From: Durusdinium trenchii
Taxonomy: Eukaryota; Sar; Dinophyceae; Suessiales; Symbiodiniaceae
Length of the DNA stretch: 64,000 bases
Reading direction: 5' to 3'
Assembly: GCA_963970005.1 (NCBI GenBank)
Contig: CAXAMN010026683.1
Location: 323,331 to 387,330, forward strand
The first letter of the stretch is position 1. Every line of letters begins with the position of its first letter. The translations under genes and the position numbers were made by a program. The notes under the pieces were generated by a model. The model saw nothing but the letters and a program-made list of their open reading frames with translations. It searched no databases and was not told the DNA's origin. Below, one piece after another: positions 37,044 through 47,121 of this stretch.

Positions 37044-37475
37044 ATGGAATACTCTCCTGCAGAGGGCTACATGGAACCCAAAAGCCACTGCATTGTAGAT
37101 CAAAATGGTCGAAACATGTCGAAACCACCGATCATTTCTCAGGTTCCATTTGTTAGTGTACGGGAGGGTATGATGATGCTGAGAGTTTCAGCTTTGATCT
37201 TTCCAATGTTCAGAGCTTTGAAGGAACAAGAACGACCACATCCAGAGGTTTGCAGGGCAGAGATGGTCAAAGGATCTGCAGCGCTCACCACCTTGTGCAG
37301 TCGATATCGAAATCCATCGGCCAAAGTTGCCCGTCGACGAGCTTCTGCCGGTGTTAATCAGCTCCTGCTGGCGACCGGAAAAAGACTGGCCGAGATGTTG
37401 TGCAGAAGAGAGCTGTGTGCTCCCCGCCTATCCGCAGGACCTATGCATGTTTGGCTCATGTGGGAACGTGGGTGA
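37044..37475 (+). CDS. Coding segment, unknown protein, 143 codons open
   Basis: The frame reads MEYSPAEGYMEPKSHCIVDQ, then PPIISQVPFVSVREGMMMLR, then a basic helical part (EMVKGSAALTTLCSRYRNPS; AKVARRRASAGVNQLLLATG). Amino-acid composition and continuity are better than elsewhere in the host DNA. The first part has an inverted, diverged copy at 15949-16032, so it may belong to a gene family or a mobile element. The ATG is arbitrary; the segment may begin in an upstream exon and may not extend past about 37400. Family not recognised. Confidence 0.45.
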   Translation: MEYSPAEGYMEPKSHCIVDQNGRNMSKPPIISQVPFVSVREGMMMLRVSALIFPMFRALKEQERPHPEVCRAEMVKGSAALTTLCSRYRNPSAKVARRRASAGVNQLLLATGKRLAEMLCRRELCAPRLSAGPMHVWLMWERG

Positions 37476-38446
37476 AGACAATATACGTGTTAGCTCCCGC
37501 ATCAAATAGCAACGTACCCTCAAGTCAAAGGTCTTTTGCGCAGGCTGTTTGGTTTCAGGAGGCAGTTGGTGTCTTGCCCTGCTGTTTTGATTGTGTTGTT
37601 TCAGGTGATGTTTGTTTCAATGTCATAGAGTGCTGGTCTTCATGATTCTGGTTGCCGGACACACCACATGATGCAGTTCACATGAAAACACATGCACTCT
37701 TCACTCACGATGTTCACCATCCACGTCCGTCCCGACGGTGACACGTCCGTCCCATCCGATCCGCCGATCCAGCCAGCGAGCCATCGAGGCTGTGGCAGAG
37801 GCTGAAACAGATGCACAGCAGCAGTGGCAGGCGCGAGGTCGAGTCCATGTCAGCAGTGGCAGTGCCTGGGCGTTCGGCATTGGATACAAACAATTCTACT
37901 GAGTTGACCTACTGATCAGATACAGAACTTGGAGTTGTTTGAGATCATATAGATCATTTGGTCGAGCCATCAATGTTCAGAACGTGCAATGGATTCCAAG
38001 CTTATATGATACAATGACCCCTAAAAGCGCCAACAACATGTTCAAAGTCCATAACCATCTATATAACCTAAAACCACGTCCTTTGCAGGCTTTGTTCGAC
38101 CCTTCTGTCAGGCAGAGCGAGCACAGCTGCTGGACTACGCAGAGGAAGCCAAGTTGGAGGCCAGCCGCGAATCTGGGCGGAGGAGCCCGGCGGCAGAGGT
38201 TTCACATTTTTTTGTTGCGCGGAATCTTGTTAAATATGTTAAATAAGTGGGCTGTGCGGCTGTACCATTCAAAAGGGGGGCTTTATTCATCAACGGTCTA
38301 CATTATATAGACTGTTTGGACAGCACCAAAACGAGGCTTCTTTTCAGGGTTTGCATGGGTTTGCTGATATACGGTATGTCAGAGAATTGGTTGGCCCAAA
38401 AAAAAGGTGCACCAACAGATTAATGTGAAAACAACACCAGGCGATC

Positions 38447-38546
38447 NNNNNNNNNNNNNNNNNNNNNNNNNNNNNNNNNNNNNNNNNNNNNNNNNNNNNN
38501 NNNNNNNNNNNNNNNNNNNNNNNNNNNNNNNNNNNNNNNNNNNNNN
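38447..38546. other. Assembly gap (100 N)
   Basis: Exactly 100 N; real length unknown. Confidence 0.99.
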
Positions 38547-38621
38547 CCATTTTTGGACTGAGGGGATATCCATTACAGCAGTACTGAGGAGAGTGCTGGG
38601 AATTTTGGTCAGCGTATAGCG

Positions 38622-38697
38622 GGGAGACAGCAGATTCCACCCTGTGCGGGACATGGCAACTCTTAGCCCAGAGGTCAGCCACTGAGCGACCACTGTA
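38622..38697 (-). repeat. tRNA-like SINE relic (A and B boxes)
   Basis: On the minus strand TCGCTCAGTGG resembles a Pol III A box (TAGCTCAGTGG). GGGTGGAATCT, about 40 bases further on, resembles a B box (GGTTCGAATCC; 8 of 11). Spacing fits a tRNA head, but no acceptor stem forms, so it is not a tRNA gene. A tRNA-derived SINE fragment is the simplest reading. Confidence 0.35.
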
Positions 38698-38727
38698 CCT
38701 TCTGCTTGGATGTCCCCTTGCTCAAAA

Positions 38728-40590
38728 TTACCAAGCGGCGTTGCTAGCCTGGTACAGCCGAAAACCGAAACGCCCGTATCCCTTGGCAAAGGTGTTGTTG
38801 GGTTCTGCTGCCATGTCCTCTTCCTCAGTTGCTTCCTCAGTACCAGCTTCTGGTGGTTCAGCAGCCCCCACTGGCACCGGTAGCGCAAACCTGGGCGATC
38901 GCTCAGCTGACCCGGTAGCATCAGAGGCAGAGTCCTCTTCTGCAGGCAGGAGGTCTGCAGAGGGGTGTCTGGCAGTTGCAAGGTCTCTCCACAAGGGGAC
39001 TTCAATGCGCAGCCTCAGCTGTAGAAGGGAGGAAACGAGATAGCTTGTCCTGAAGACGGGTCAAGGGCACCACAAGAGTAAGCTCTTTCAGCCCAGGACG
39101 TATCCGGCATTCGGGGGTATCGGTCGTATGCAATTTCTTTAGTGTGCACTCCCACAACGAGCAGAGGGTTGTCTTCAGTTCCTTCTTCTTTGGGTCGGTA
39201 GCCGCAGCCCCCTTTCACTTGCAGCACGCTGGGTGTCCACTCTTCACGAAAGTGAAAAGGTTGGCCAGGGGAGCAGCAAAAGCTTCACTTATACGGTGAA
39301 GGTCTCTTATGTAGGCTTGGTTGATTTCCTCTGGAATGTCCCCAAAGGAGGAGCCATGGAGTGCTTTTTCTGTTACCGCCTCCAGAGAAATGTACGGACG
39401 AGGCGGTTAATTTGCTTGTTGGAGATTGCAAGCCTTGCCATCGGCCATTCCCCAGGCAGGTCACTGTAGATCTGCAGTGAGGGGAGCGGCACACTTCGTC
39501 CGTCAGCTTCTCTGGCTGTTCGAGCCGCACTTTGATAGTCGTATAGTGCCTGCGTGGCTCTCTGCTCAGATTCCAGCTCAAAAAACAGTGGCAGCAGTGC
39601 CTCCTCGTTCTGCATGCCCTTGATCACTGGCAATATCAATTTCTGTCATGGCGTGTGGGCGCTCTTGCATTGATCCTGGATGGTCAGGCGGTGTCTCGGG
39701 GTTCCTGCGAACCGGAGTTTCCTGCCTTTGAGCAGTCCGACTGGCGAGGTCTGCCAGTGTGGCCGGTGGTTGTTCGTGTTCAGGGATGCTACCAAGCGGT
39801 TGCTTGGATGCTGGAGCAAGTGATTGCCGCAGCTTTTTGGACTGAGCTCTCCCTGCACTGGCCTTAGACCCCGGTCTTCGTTTGATTGGGGACTCAGAGG
39901 AGTGCGATGTGGGGCTGTCACCTTGGGGGTCCACGCCCTGCGGGGGGCAGTGTACTGCTTACCTCATCTTCTGCTGCCAGCATTTCGTCTTGTGCTGGTC
40001 GTGTTTCGGGGGAGGCCGGATGATTGCCAAGGCAATCACCCTCATCTGCAGAGGAGATGGTGGCACTGTCACTGTCCTCCATGCGCGCGTCGTCTTCCTC
40101 CAGCTGCACTGGTAGGCGACTCTGAGGAGGAGCTGTGGACAGAGACTGCTTCACTTGCTTCTTCGTCGGCCATTGTGGCATCTGTCGCCGCAGGAGAGGA
40201 CAGAGGCTGTCCCGCTTGTACACCGTGTTCCTCTTCTTCTGTGGCACGGTCAGAGACAGAGAGAACATCAGGTGTTGCACTTGGCTGAGGCCAACAACAG
40301 CCGTGCACTAAAAGGCCCGGTTGCGGCGGCAGGACAAGTTCAGACCCGGGGGCATCCAGGACTGGCTGTACTTTCCATGCATCATAAAAGTAAACACGGT
40401 GCAAGGCTTCAAAGGTGTAGTCCTGCGCACTGCGCTGTTCACCGGTGCATGGCGTTGGTTGATAGAAGACGAGCACATTTCCTAGTGCCTGCTTAGACAG
40501 GCCTATTGACCAAGGGTCATTCACGTTGCCAGCAACCATTTCGAACTGCATTTCGGATAGCACATCTTGTGGCCTTTTGCAGTAATTCAT
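38728..40590 (-). pseudogene. Decayed minus-strand coding region
   Basis: On the minus strand the protein-like frame runs from 40590 to about 40100 (QALGNVLVFYQPTPCTGEQR; FEALHRVYFYDAWKVQPVLD). It then shifts to another frame (PVQLEEDDARMEDSDSATIS), then at 39934-39578 to a basic Ser/Pro-rich frame, then at 39639-39373 to a fourth piece (ALLPLFFELESEQRATQALY), with acidic remnants down to 38728. The switches imply several indels or missed introns. It could be a degenerate mobile-element ORF or a fast-evolving host gene. No catalytic motif was found. Confidence 0.4.
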
Positions 40591-40911
40591 TGCCCAACTT
40601 CTGTTTCACCCTTGCATGTACATCCTAGAGTCTCCATCTTTGTGTTTTCCTGGTCGGTTTTGTTTTGGTTTTTGGGGCGCTTTGTTGCTGGTGTTTTTTG
40701 TTGGTTGATTTGGCCCTCTTTTCACGTTGGAGACGCTACAAAAATTGCACAAGCTGACCTGTGCACTTCCTGCATGAGTGGCGGCTCGACTAAAGCGGAT
40801 AAAAAGTTAGGGAGTGTGCGCGTAATGGCCCCAAAAAAAAGAGTGTGAAATTGAGGAAACCAGTGTGGTTTACCTCGTGTAGCGTAGACTGGTGACTTTC
40901 AAGTTTAGCTT

Positions 40912-41580
40912 GTGACTATGAAAGGAGGAGTGGAGATTCCTTTCCTTTCAGTCAGATCCGCCTTTCCATTGTGCAAAGTTGGATGTGCAAGGTGTGGTCT
41001 TGCGGGTTTCTTTTCACTGCATGTGCCATACTGCTTACAAAAGGACCTGTCAGCAGTCAAACATAGTAGAACAAGGTCATTCTTGCAATTTTTACGCTAT
41101 GAATCCCGGAAATGTAAGCACCAAGACACTCAGACCACCTGCCTGGCCGAAGGCTTACAGTTTCTTCCCCTGGTGGCCGAGGCCTGCGGAGGGGGCTGGG
41201 GTCCGACCGCCACTCAAGTGTGGAAAGCCCTTGCCACTGCCATCGCCGCCCGCAGCAACGAGTCCGCGTCAGTTGAACATGACCGGCTCCTGCAGGCCCT
41301 TGCAGTGGCTCTACAGCGTGAAAACGCTCGCGCTGTCTTGCGCCGGCTAGGCTCCTATCCAGCTTCCTTTTGCTTTGAGTGCGGCTTCCTGAAGCAACCT
41401 TGGCCCACTGCCTTCTTCATTGGCTACGTTGGCGCAGTGCGGTGGCTGGCTGCAACCTGGGTTCTTTCCCCACAGTCTCATGCTCCATACCTTGAGCTTA
41501 CCGAGCTTGTATTGTGCCAGACACCCCGGTGTCGGCGTGTACAGGCCCTTTCCTTTTTGCTGGATGTCTTGCATGCCTAA
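40912..41580 (+). CDS. 222-aa ORF, possible LINE ORF2 C-terminal fragment
   Basis: A single open frame from ATG to TAA. The core reads GLQFLPLVAEACGGGWGPTA, then an Ala-rich helix, then ALQRENARAVLRR. From memory, an F(L/V)PLVxEAxGGW...ALQRENARAxLRR tail is common at the end of non-LTR retrotransposon ORFs in dinoflagellates, but I cannot verify this here. No reverse transcriptase is present upstream, so a 5'-truncated copy would be expected, which is usual for LINEs. An early CxxC (CARC) is visible. It diverges from the decayed minus-strand region ending at 40590. Confidence 0.42.
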   Translation: MTMKGGVEIPFLSVRSAFPLCKVGCARCGLAGFFSLHVPYCLQKDLSAVKHSRTRSFLQFLRYESRKCKHQDTQTTCLAEGLQFLPLVAEACGGGWGPTATQVWKALATAIAARSNESASVEHDRLLQALAVALQRENARAVLRRLGSYPASFCFECGFLKQPWPTAFFIGYVGAVRWLAATWVLSPQSHAPYLELTELVLCQTPRCRRVQALSFLLDVLHA

Positions 41581-44500
41581 GCGCCTGTGAGGACCAGTGC
41601 CAATTCAGCCTTTCGCCACCCATGCTAGACCAAGTCATGGTGTGGATGTTTCACTGCATTGATACAACCCAAATGTCCGCTCGGCTCACCTTTTGGTGCA
41701 GTTCCGTAGATATGACAATTTTTTTTGCGCGCGTGATTGACGCAACAAAAATTGGAAGCCACAATCATGCACCAAGACGCTGAAAAACACAGTTCTCTAG
41801 CCTGCAGATGGTTTTGCCGCGACGTTTGACGCGCAGTGTCGGCATGACGCCGTTGGTCCTCGGTGTGTTGCAGAGACCCGTTTAGCTACTGGAGCTGGTC
41901 AACGTAGCCAGTCAGATGCCCGAAACCAGAAACCCAATAAAAACATGAGAAACGGCTCAACTGTGGACAGAAAAAAATGCGACCAAAACGTTTCGTGCTT
42001 TTCGCCAGCAGGAATATTTTCACGGAAAAACAATGAAAAACACAATTTTTTTCTCGGCGGTAGAAGACTTCTCAGGTGTGGTATTTTTCGATTCGGTTGC
42101 ATTCAATTACAACCAAGTCAGTAAGGATAGAGTAAACTTAAAAAAACATTTTTTTTGCAGAGAGGCGGAGGAGTGTTGAACATCTGCCAACCTTGGCTTC
42201 TGCAAACAACTGACGCCCTAAGCGTTCATAAAACAGACCCCCGCAGCGCATGGCAGGAGGAATTGGTCAATGCCAACCACTATACCTCGGCGGGACGTGG
42301 AAATATATACTCGTTGTTCCCAAGACATGGCGTGAAACGCGAACGCCACCCGAGGCGTTCCAAGTGACCAAAAAAGGTCTCGACAGCTGGGGCACTGAAG
42401 AGCTCAAATTCACATGGAGTTAGGATGTTGCGTATGTACACGATTTAGCGCCTGGCACGACTTTTTGCCGTTTAGTGCCGCAATGAAAGCCAGCGGCTGC
42501 CAGCAGAGACTATCTTGGAAGACAGGGTTTCAGGCATTTAATCCTTGCCGAGATTGCAAACGTAGACGTTACACATGTCAGACAAAGTGTGATTGAGTGT
42601 GCACGACAATAGTTGCCGACACATTTTTTGGTGGCAGTCAACAAACAAATTGAGTTTACCATGGAAGCAACTGTCAGACCTGCTTCGGGCGGATGTCATG
42701 AAAATCCGGAACCCGATTCGAGAGGGAGGAGGACGTGGGAACTTACTTACTCCTTGTATGCTCTGTTCCCTGCAACTGCGACACCGCAGATGTATTTCCA
42801 GTTGCGACGAGGGCAAATTACACGGCAAACAGTAAACACATTCATCCTTTTGGCTGCCCCAAAGCTTCTGCAGATGAAGCTTCCCCAATTTTGTATGATC
42901 ATTTCTTTGCAGCCACTAGAAACAGATAAGAGTAGAAAGTAGTGGCCTTGCAACAACAAGTGTTTGTAGCCTGTAGAGAACGTTGCCACCAACAGACTTG
43001 CCCTTGGATCTGCATTTGGGTTGCACATGTCCATTTCAAGGATTGCATATCACTCAATCATGTATTTTTGTCGCCAGTTTTGTTGCAAATTTGTATGCAC
43101 AAAGGTCCAAGGGACTTTAGGAAAAAGAGGGGAACGGCCATTCAAAATGACTCTTCTCCTGTTTGACCGAACCACAACCGCCATTTTGCTATCATTCGCC
43201 AGAAGCCATTGCCGTTTCCTCTGCGCCGCCGTTTCCTCCAAGTACTGCAGGTGTTTGATGGTACAAACCGCTGTTTTTTGGGCATTTCACGACTACAGAC
43301 CGTGCTGGTGCCTTACAGTCAAAGTTAAGAAACGTCAACAAGACCTCCACAACCAGAGACCCAATGTGGTTTGGACCAAATGCATGTGGCCTGGGACATG
43401 CCCAACTCAGTGGTGTTTTGCGACTACAGCTTTTAGGACTCTAAGCTAAACAAATACTCCATTTTGACACCTTTTGGCATGCCACCTCACTTGTCGCCAT
43501 GCCGAGAACGGTATCTAGGACAGCGATTCTTGTGTTTGTGGAGTAGTTTCACGTTCTTCACGCTAGTGAGAACTGTTGGGGCACTTGTGTGCTCTGGTTT
43601 CAAGAAATAGCTGCACCGAACGATGGGAGTGTGAATGGTCTGTTCGCTTTTGGACCTTCCGGTTCGTGGCTCAGCACTTGGTCCTCCAAGTGCTCAGCAC
43701 TTGGCGGTTTGTGGCACGTCTCGTGCCAGGGATCCATCCTCTGCACCGTCTAAGACGAAGAAAGGCCCATGGTCGTGACGTCACTATCGTTGGGCCCAAA
43801 GAACCCCGTGCCGGGCGTCGATAAGGCGATACCGTGGGGGGGGAGGTCGATCTTCCAAAAAGCTCAAAATGACACCGGACGGTGGTTGAAAGGTGTCATC
43901 ACGGCCGGTTTTTGGTTGCCCCATGCAACAACAAGTGCTATACTCAAGATGTGCTTTTTATCGATGTGTCCTCGTCTCGATCCTTGACAGGCCGAGCACC
44001 CAAGAAGGAGGAGACCCAGCTGGAGCAGGCTCCTTCACATCGATCTATATGTGGCGAGGTAGGCATAAATGGAGGACAGCCGCTAGACCATAATGACTCC
44101 AATTTGGCAAAAGCGCCCGGAAGCATGAGTCAGTCGAACCATGATCATTTTGAATCCACTCGGCTTTTGCATTTGCTCAGCTTTTGCAGCGAGCTGTCAA
44201 TCTGATTCTTGCCAGGATCTATGGCCTTGCAGGACCTTCCACGAGAGGCTCTAAGAAATGTGCGGACAAACCTCACAAGAGCAGCGATTCAGTTCCTTTC
44301 TCTTCCTCTCTTTTTTTAAATGCAGTGATCCATACTTTGGAGAGCAATGTGGACCTTTCTTGTTCAAACGCCCTGATTGAGTAATTGTCAATCTGTTTTC
44401 TATGACGAGGGCAAGTCCATCCGACACGTTGCTTCCACCCGACACCGAGGTCCGCCAATGGGGCCATTTGTTGGAGAAGAAGGAGGGCTCTCATCAGGCC

Positions 44501-46429
44501 CGGTCCGCGCTCAACGGTCGCGTTTCGAAGCCGACGCAGTCGCTATGATGATCCGATGGTCCCATGTCCCAGTGGCTGAAGCACATCCGACATGTCAATG
44601 CCTCTCCCCTCAGCCGCATGGGTATGTCTAGAACCTCTTGTTTGGAATTCCCCACTGGCAAGACGTCTTTCTGGCGCGGTTTTTTCACGGCGCTGGCGGT
44701 CACTGTGACTGAGAAGAAAGGATTGGCTTTTCAGCTGCGGAAGCCCGAAGAAAGTGAGGACACCCATGAAACCCCAAACCGTGTCGGCGAAACCCTGGTG
44801 AAACCTGTGAGTCCACGAGCGAAATGACTCACAGGCCAGCGTCAAGAAGCTGCTGAGTACCTTGAAGGCCCGGTTGAAACGGGCAGGTCACGAAGAGCAG
44901 GTGAGGCGCCTGAGGTTTTGGTCCAAACGTCCTTGGAAGACCTGCAGGCTTCGTAAGAAAGTGAAGCTTTGTAAGGAAGCATGTGGCGGTGGGAGGCCCA
45001 ACTGGGCCCAACTCCTCAAAAACTCCTCTTGAAGTGCTTCGTTTTTGGGGACATCTCATGGTCCTCCGGCGACAGAAGGGAGCTTCCCTTAAGGAAAACG
45101 AGAGAAGGCCCTGCCGAGACGACCAGCTCCTTGGAGAAAAGAGGTGTTTTGAGTTGATCAGGCAGGGTGTAGAGTTCAGGCCTCCAGTTCAGTCGTTGCC
45201 CAATTTGGCCGACCAGTGGATATCCTAAGATTTTGACTGATAAGTGCCAAACTTCGACCCTAACTGAGCTCCCAAAGAGGTTTCTATGTCACTGTCGTGC
45301 ATCAATCACCAGGATGGGCGGATTATGACAGAGCAGCCGTTGAGGTGAGGGGCGTGATCATTTGTCGACAAATTGTTGAATGGGTGGGCGTTTACTCTTC
45401 AGTCTGCCGACTGAGTCGAATTGGGGTGAGATCCAGCTTACTCTGTGGCATTTGAGAAGGGCGAGACAACTCAGGATAACACACTTTTTGGTTGAGCTTT
45501 CTAATCCCAGCAAGCTCCCTTTAGAGGTCCTCTCCGCATAAGATTTCCAAGCCAGAGAACATTGTAAGTTTCCTCCGATCGCCAACAAGGCGAACGCTCT
45601 GCAATCCTTGCAAAGTTGCGTCCAAAGTCCCAGCGACGAGGGAGTCTGGAAAACATATTTGTCAGATCCAGTTGTGTGAAGCGGTGCTCCTCATTCCCAC
45701 CACTAAGACAGGGGTATGTTGTCTCAGTCCCTAACGAAGTCCTTTGGCTGGGGTCTCTCACTTGTGGGGCTTGATTCACTCTGATGGTCAGCCAGAGTCA
45801 CCACATAGATTCGCTGGTCCCTTTTTTGGGTCCTGGTTTCGCCCATTTGGCCGAAGCCTCAACTCTTTTGTGGCGATCCAAGAGAGGTTGAACAGCTCTT
45901 TTTGAGCCTACCAGCCTCTCCCATCTACTTTCAGGTCGGGTCCCATTAGGTCTCTTCCGCATCGACCAGCCTCGGCCTCCTGCGGCTCACCCTGGAGGCT
46001 TTGCGCCTTGCAGCGTTTAACCCCGGCGGCCGCGACGGGACACCGGGGGGGCCCTGGCCGCGCAGGCCTGGTGGGTCGCGGTGGTGAGGGTCACAAACCG
46101 AAGGCGAGGGGTACCAGTTCCAAAGGCGTGCTTAATGGAGGCTATAGGGGTATGCACTATCCACTCACTGGATGGGACTAAACTCTAAACAAACTGCACC
46201 CTGCTAATTGGAATTCGCCTCGTCTTCTTTTTGTTGAGAAGTTCTGAAAAGTGGTGTCGCCCTGCAAAAGTGGTTGAATGCTTGATCAGCGAATCCCAAT
46301 CCATGTAGCTCCGAATCGCCCGCGGTCTCAGCGGAGCGGCCCTCGTCTCATCCTTTTCGACGCCGCGGGGCACGTCGGCGGGACGGTCCGTGTGGTCGGT
46401 GGGCCGAAGCCGCCGATTGGTCCTGCCAG
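41581..46429. other. Low-density stretch, nothing firmly recognised
   Basis: Short frames occur on both strands. A hairpin flanked by direct repeats sits at 43671-43704. GC-rich patches at 44400-44830 and 45990-46100 might be exon remnants but have no preferred frame. Confidence 0.35.
43671..43704. repeat. Hairpin within an 11-bp direct repeat
   Basis: TCAGCACTTGG occurs at 43671 and 43694. GCACTTGG (43674-43681) pairs perfectly with CCAAGTGC (43686-43693) across a 4-base loop. Confidence 0.7.
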
Positions 46430-46520
46430 GCCAACGCCTTATTGGACCGGCAGAAGGCACGGGTGCCAGAAGCGATGCATTGGACCTGCACGTGGCTGCG
46501 TTTGCAGGGCTTTGGGGTGT
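46430..46520 (+). CDS. Weak exon candidate
   Basis: After TGCCAG the frame reads ANALLDRQKARVPEAMHWTC. Two other plus frames are also open across this GC-rich patch, so the choice is tentative. Confidence 0.25.
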
Positions 46521-46714
46521 TTGGAAAGCATCAGCCTCAAAGAAGCTGACGGGATGGAGGGATGGATGGGAGATGCAGTATTTTTCACCAATCTATCCTC
46601 CTGTTGGCAGCAAGTCCTGCTTCTTTGGTGGCATTCTCCATTTCAGCGCCGATCAAGCCACTTGGCAACTCCTCACCCATGTGTGTGTGGTCAGTTCGCG
46701 CGCGCAGTGGACAG

Positions 46715-46790
46715 GTGGTTCGGGAGTGCGCCTTGGATGCCCTGTGGGAGGCTGCTGGGCACAAGCGTCCCGAGCCAGGCGCAGAGCCGG
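46715..46790 (+). CDS. Candidate internal exon, unknown protein
   Basis: After GGACAG in phase 0: VVRECALDALWEAAGHKRPE then PGAEPV, ending near a GT. It is the last host-like exon candidate before the retroelement, about 330 bp upstream of its first ATG, so the element may sit in an intron or at the end of a host gene. Confidence 0.38.
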
Positions 46791-46929
46791 TGTCATGCTG
46801 TCATGATGCCAACGGTTGTGGATGTGGGAGAACTCACGAGGTGTCGAGTGGATCCAACCAAGAAATCTGCGAATGGAAGTGCAGCGACACGTACAGTGCA
46901 ACTTGTACATATATATGTACCATATGTAC

Positions 46930-46940
46930 TTTGGCTCAAG
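46930..46940 (+). other. Possible relict of the dinoflagellate spliced leader
   Basis: TTTGGCTCAAG is identical to the last 11 bases of the 22-nt DinoSL (ends CATTTTGGCTCAAG). The next base upstream mismatches. It is on the coding strand, 182 bases before the retroelement ATG. Relict leaders mark genes re-inserted from trans-spliced mRNA. By simple counting, an exact 11-mer in 64 kb on two strands is expected about 0.03 times. Confidence 0.4.
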
Positions 46941-47121
46941 GATCAAGCGACTAGAAAAGGTGCGGTTTCCGTTCCGACGCTACGCCGCTTATGGACCGTC
47001 AGTGATAGCTTCAAACTTCGCTGATTAAGATCCACTCGCAGGTTATCAGCCGTACGCGCTCTTTATAGCCGTACGAGCTACACGAGACCAAGAACAAGAC
47101 TAGTCATTACAGAAACCTGCA

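Noticed and set aside
46278-47024. 248-aa open frame upstream of the retroelement
   Set aside because: It crosses several splice-like sites and changes character repeatedly; shorter exon candidates in other frames explain the coding signal better.
47041-47121. Primer-binding site (GGTTATCAG, loosely like the initiator tRNA-Met complement)
   Set aside because: The match is too weak, and no LTR end lies next to it.
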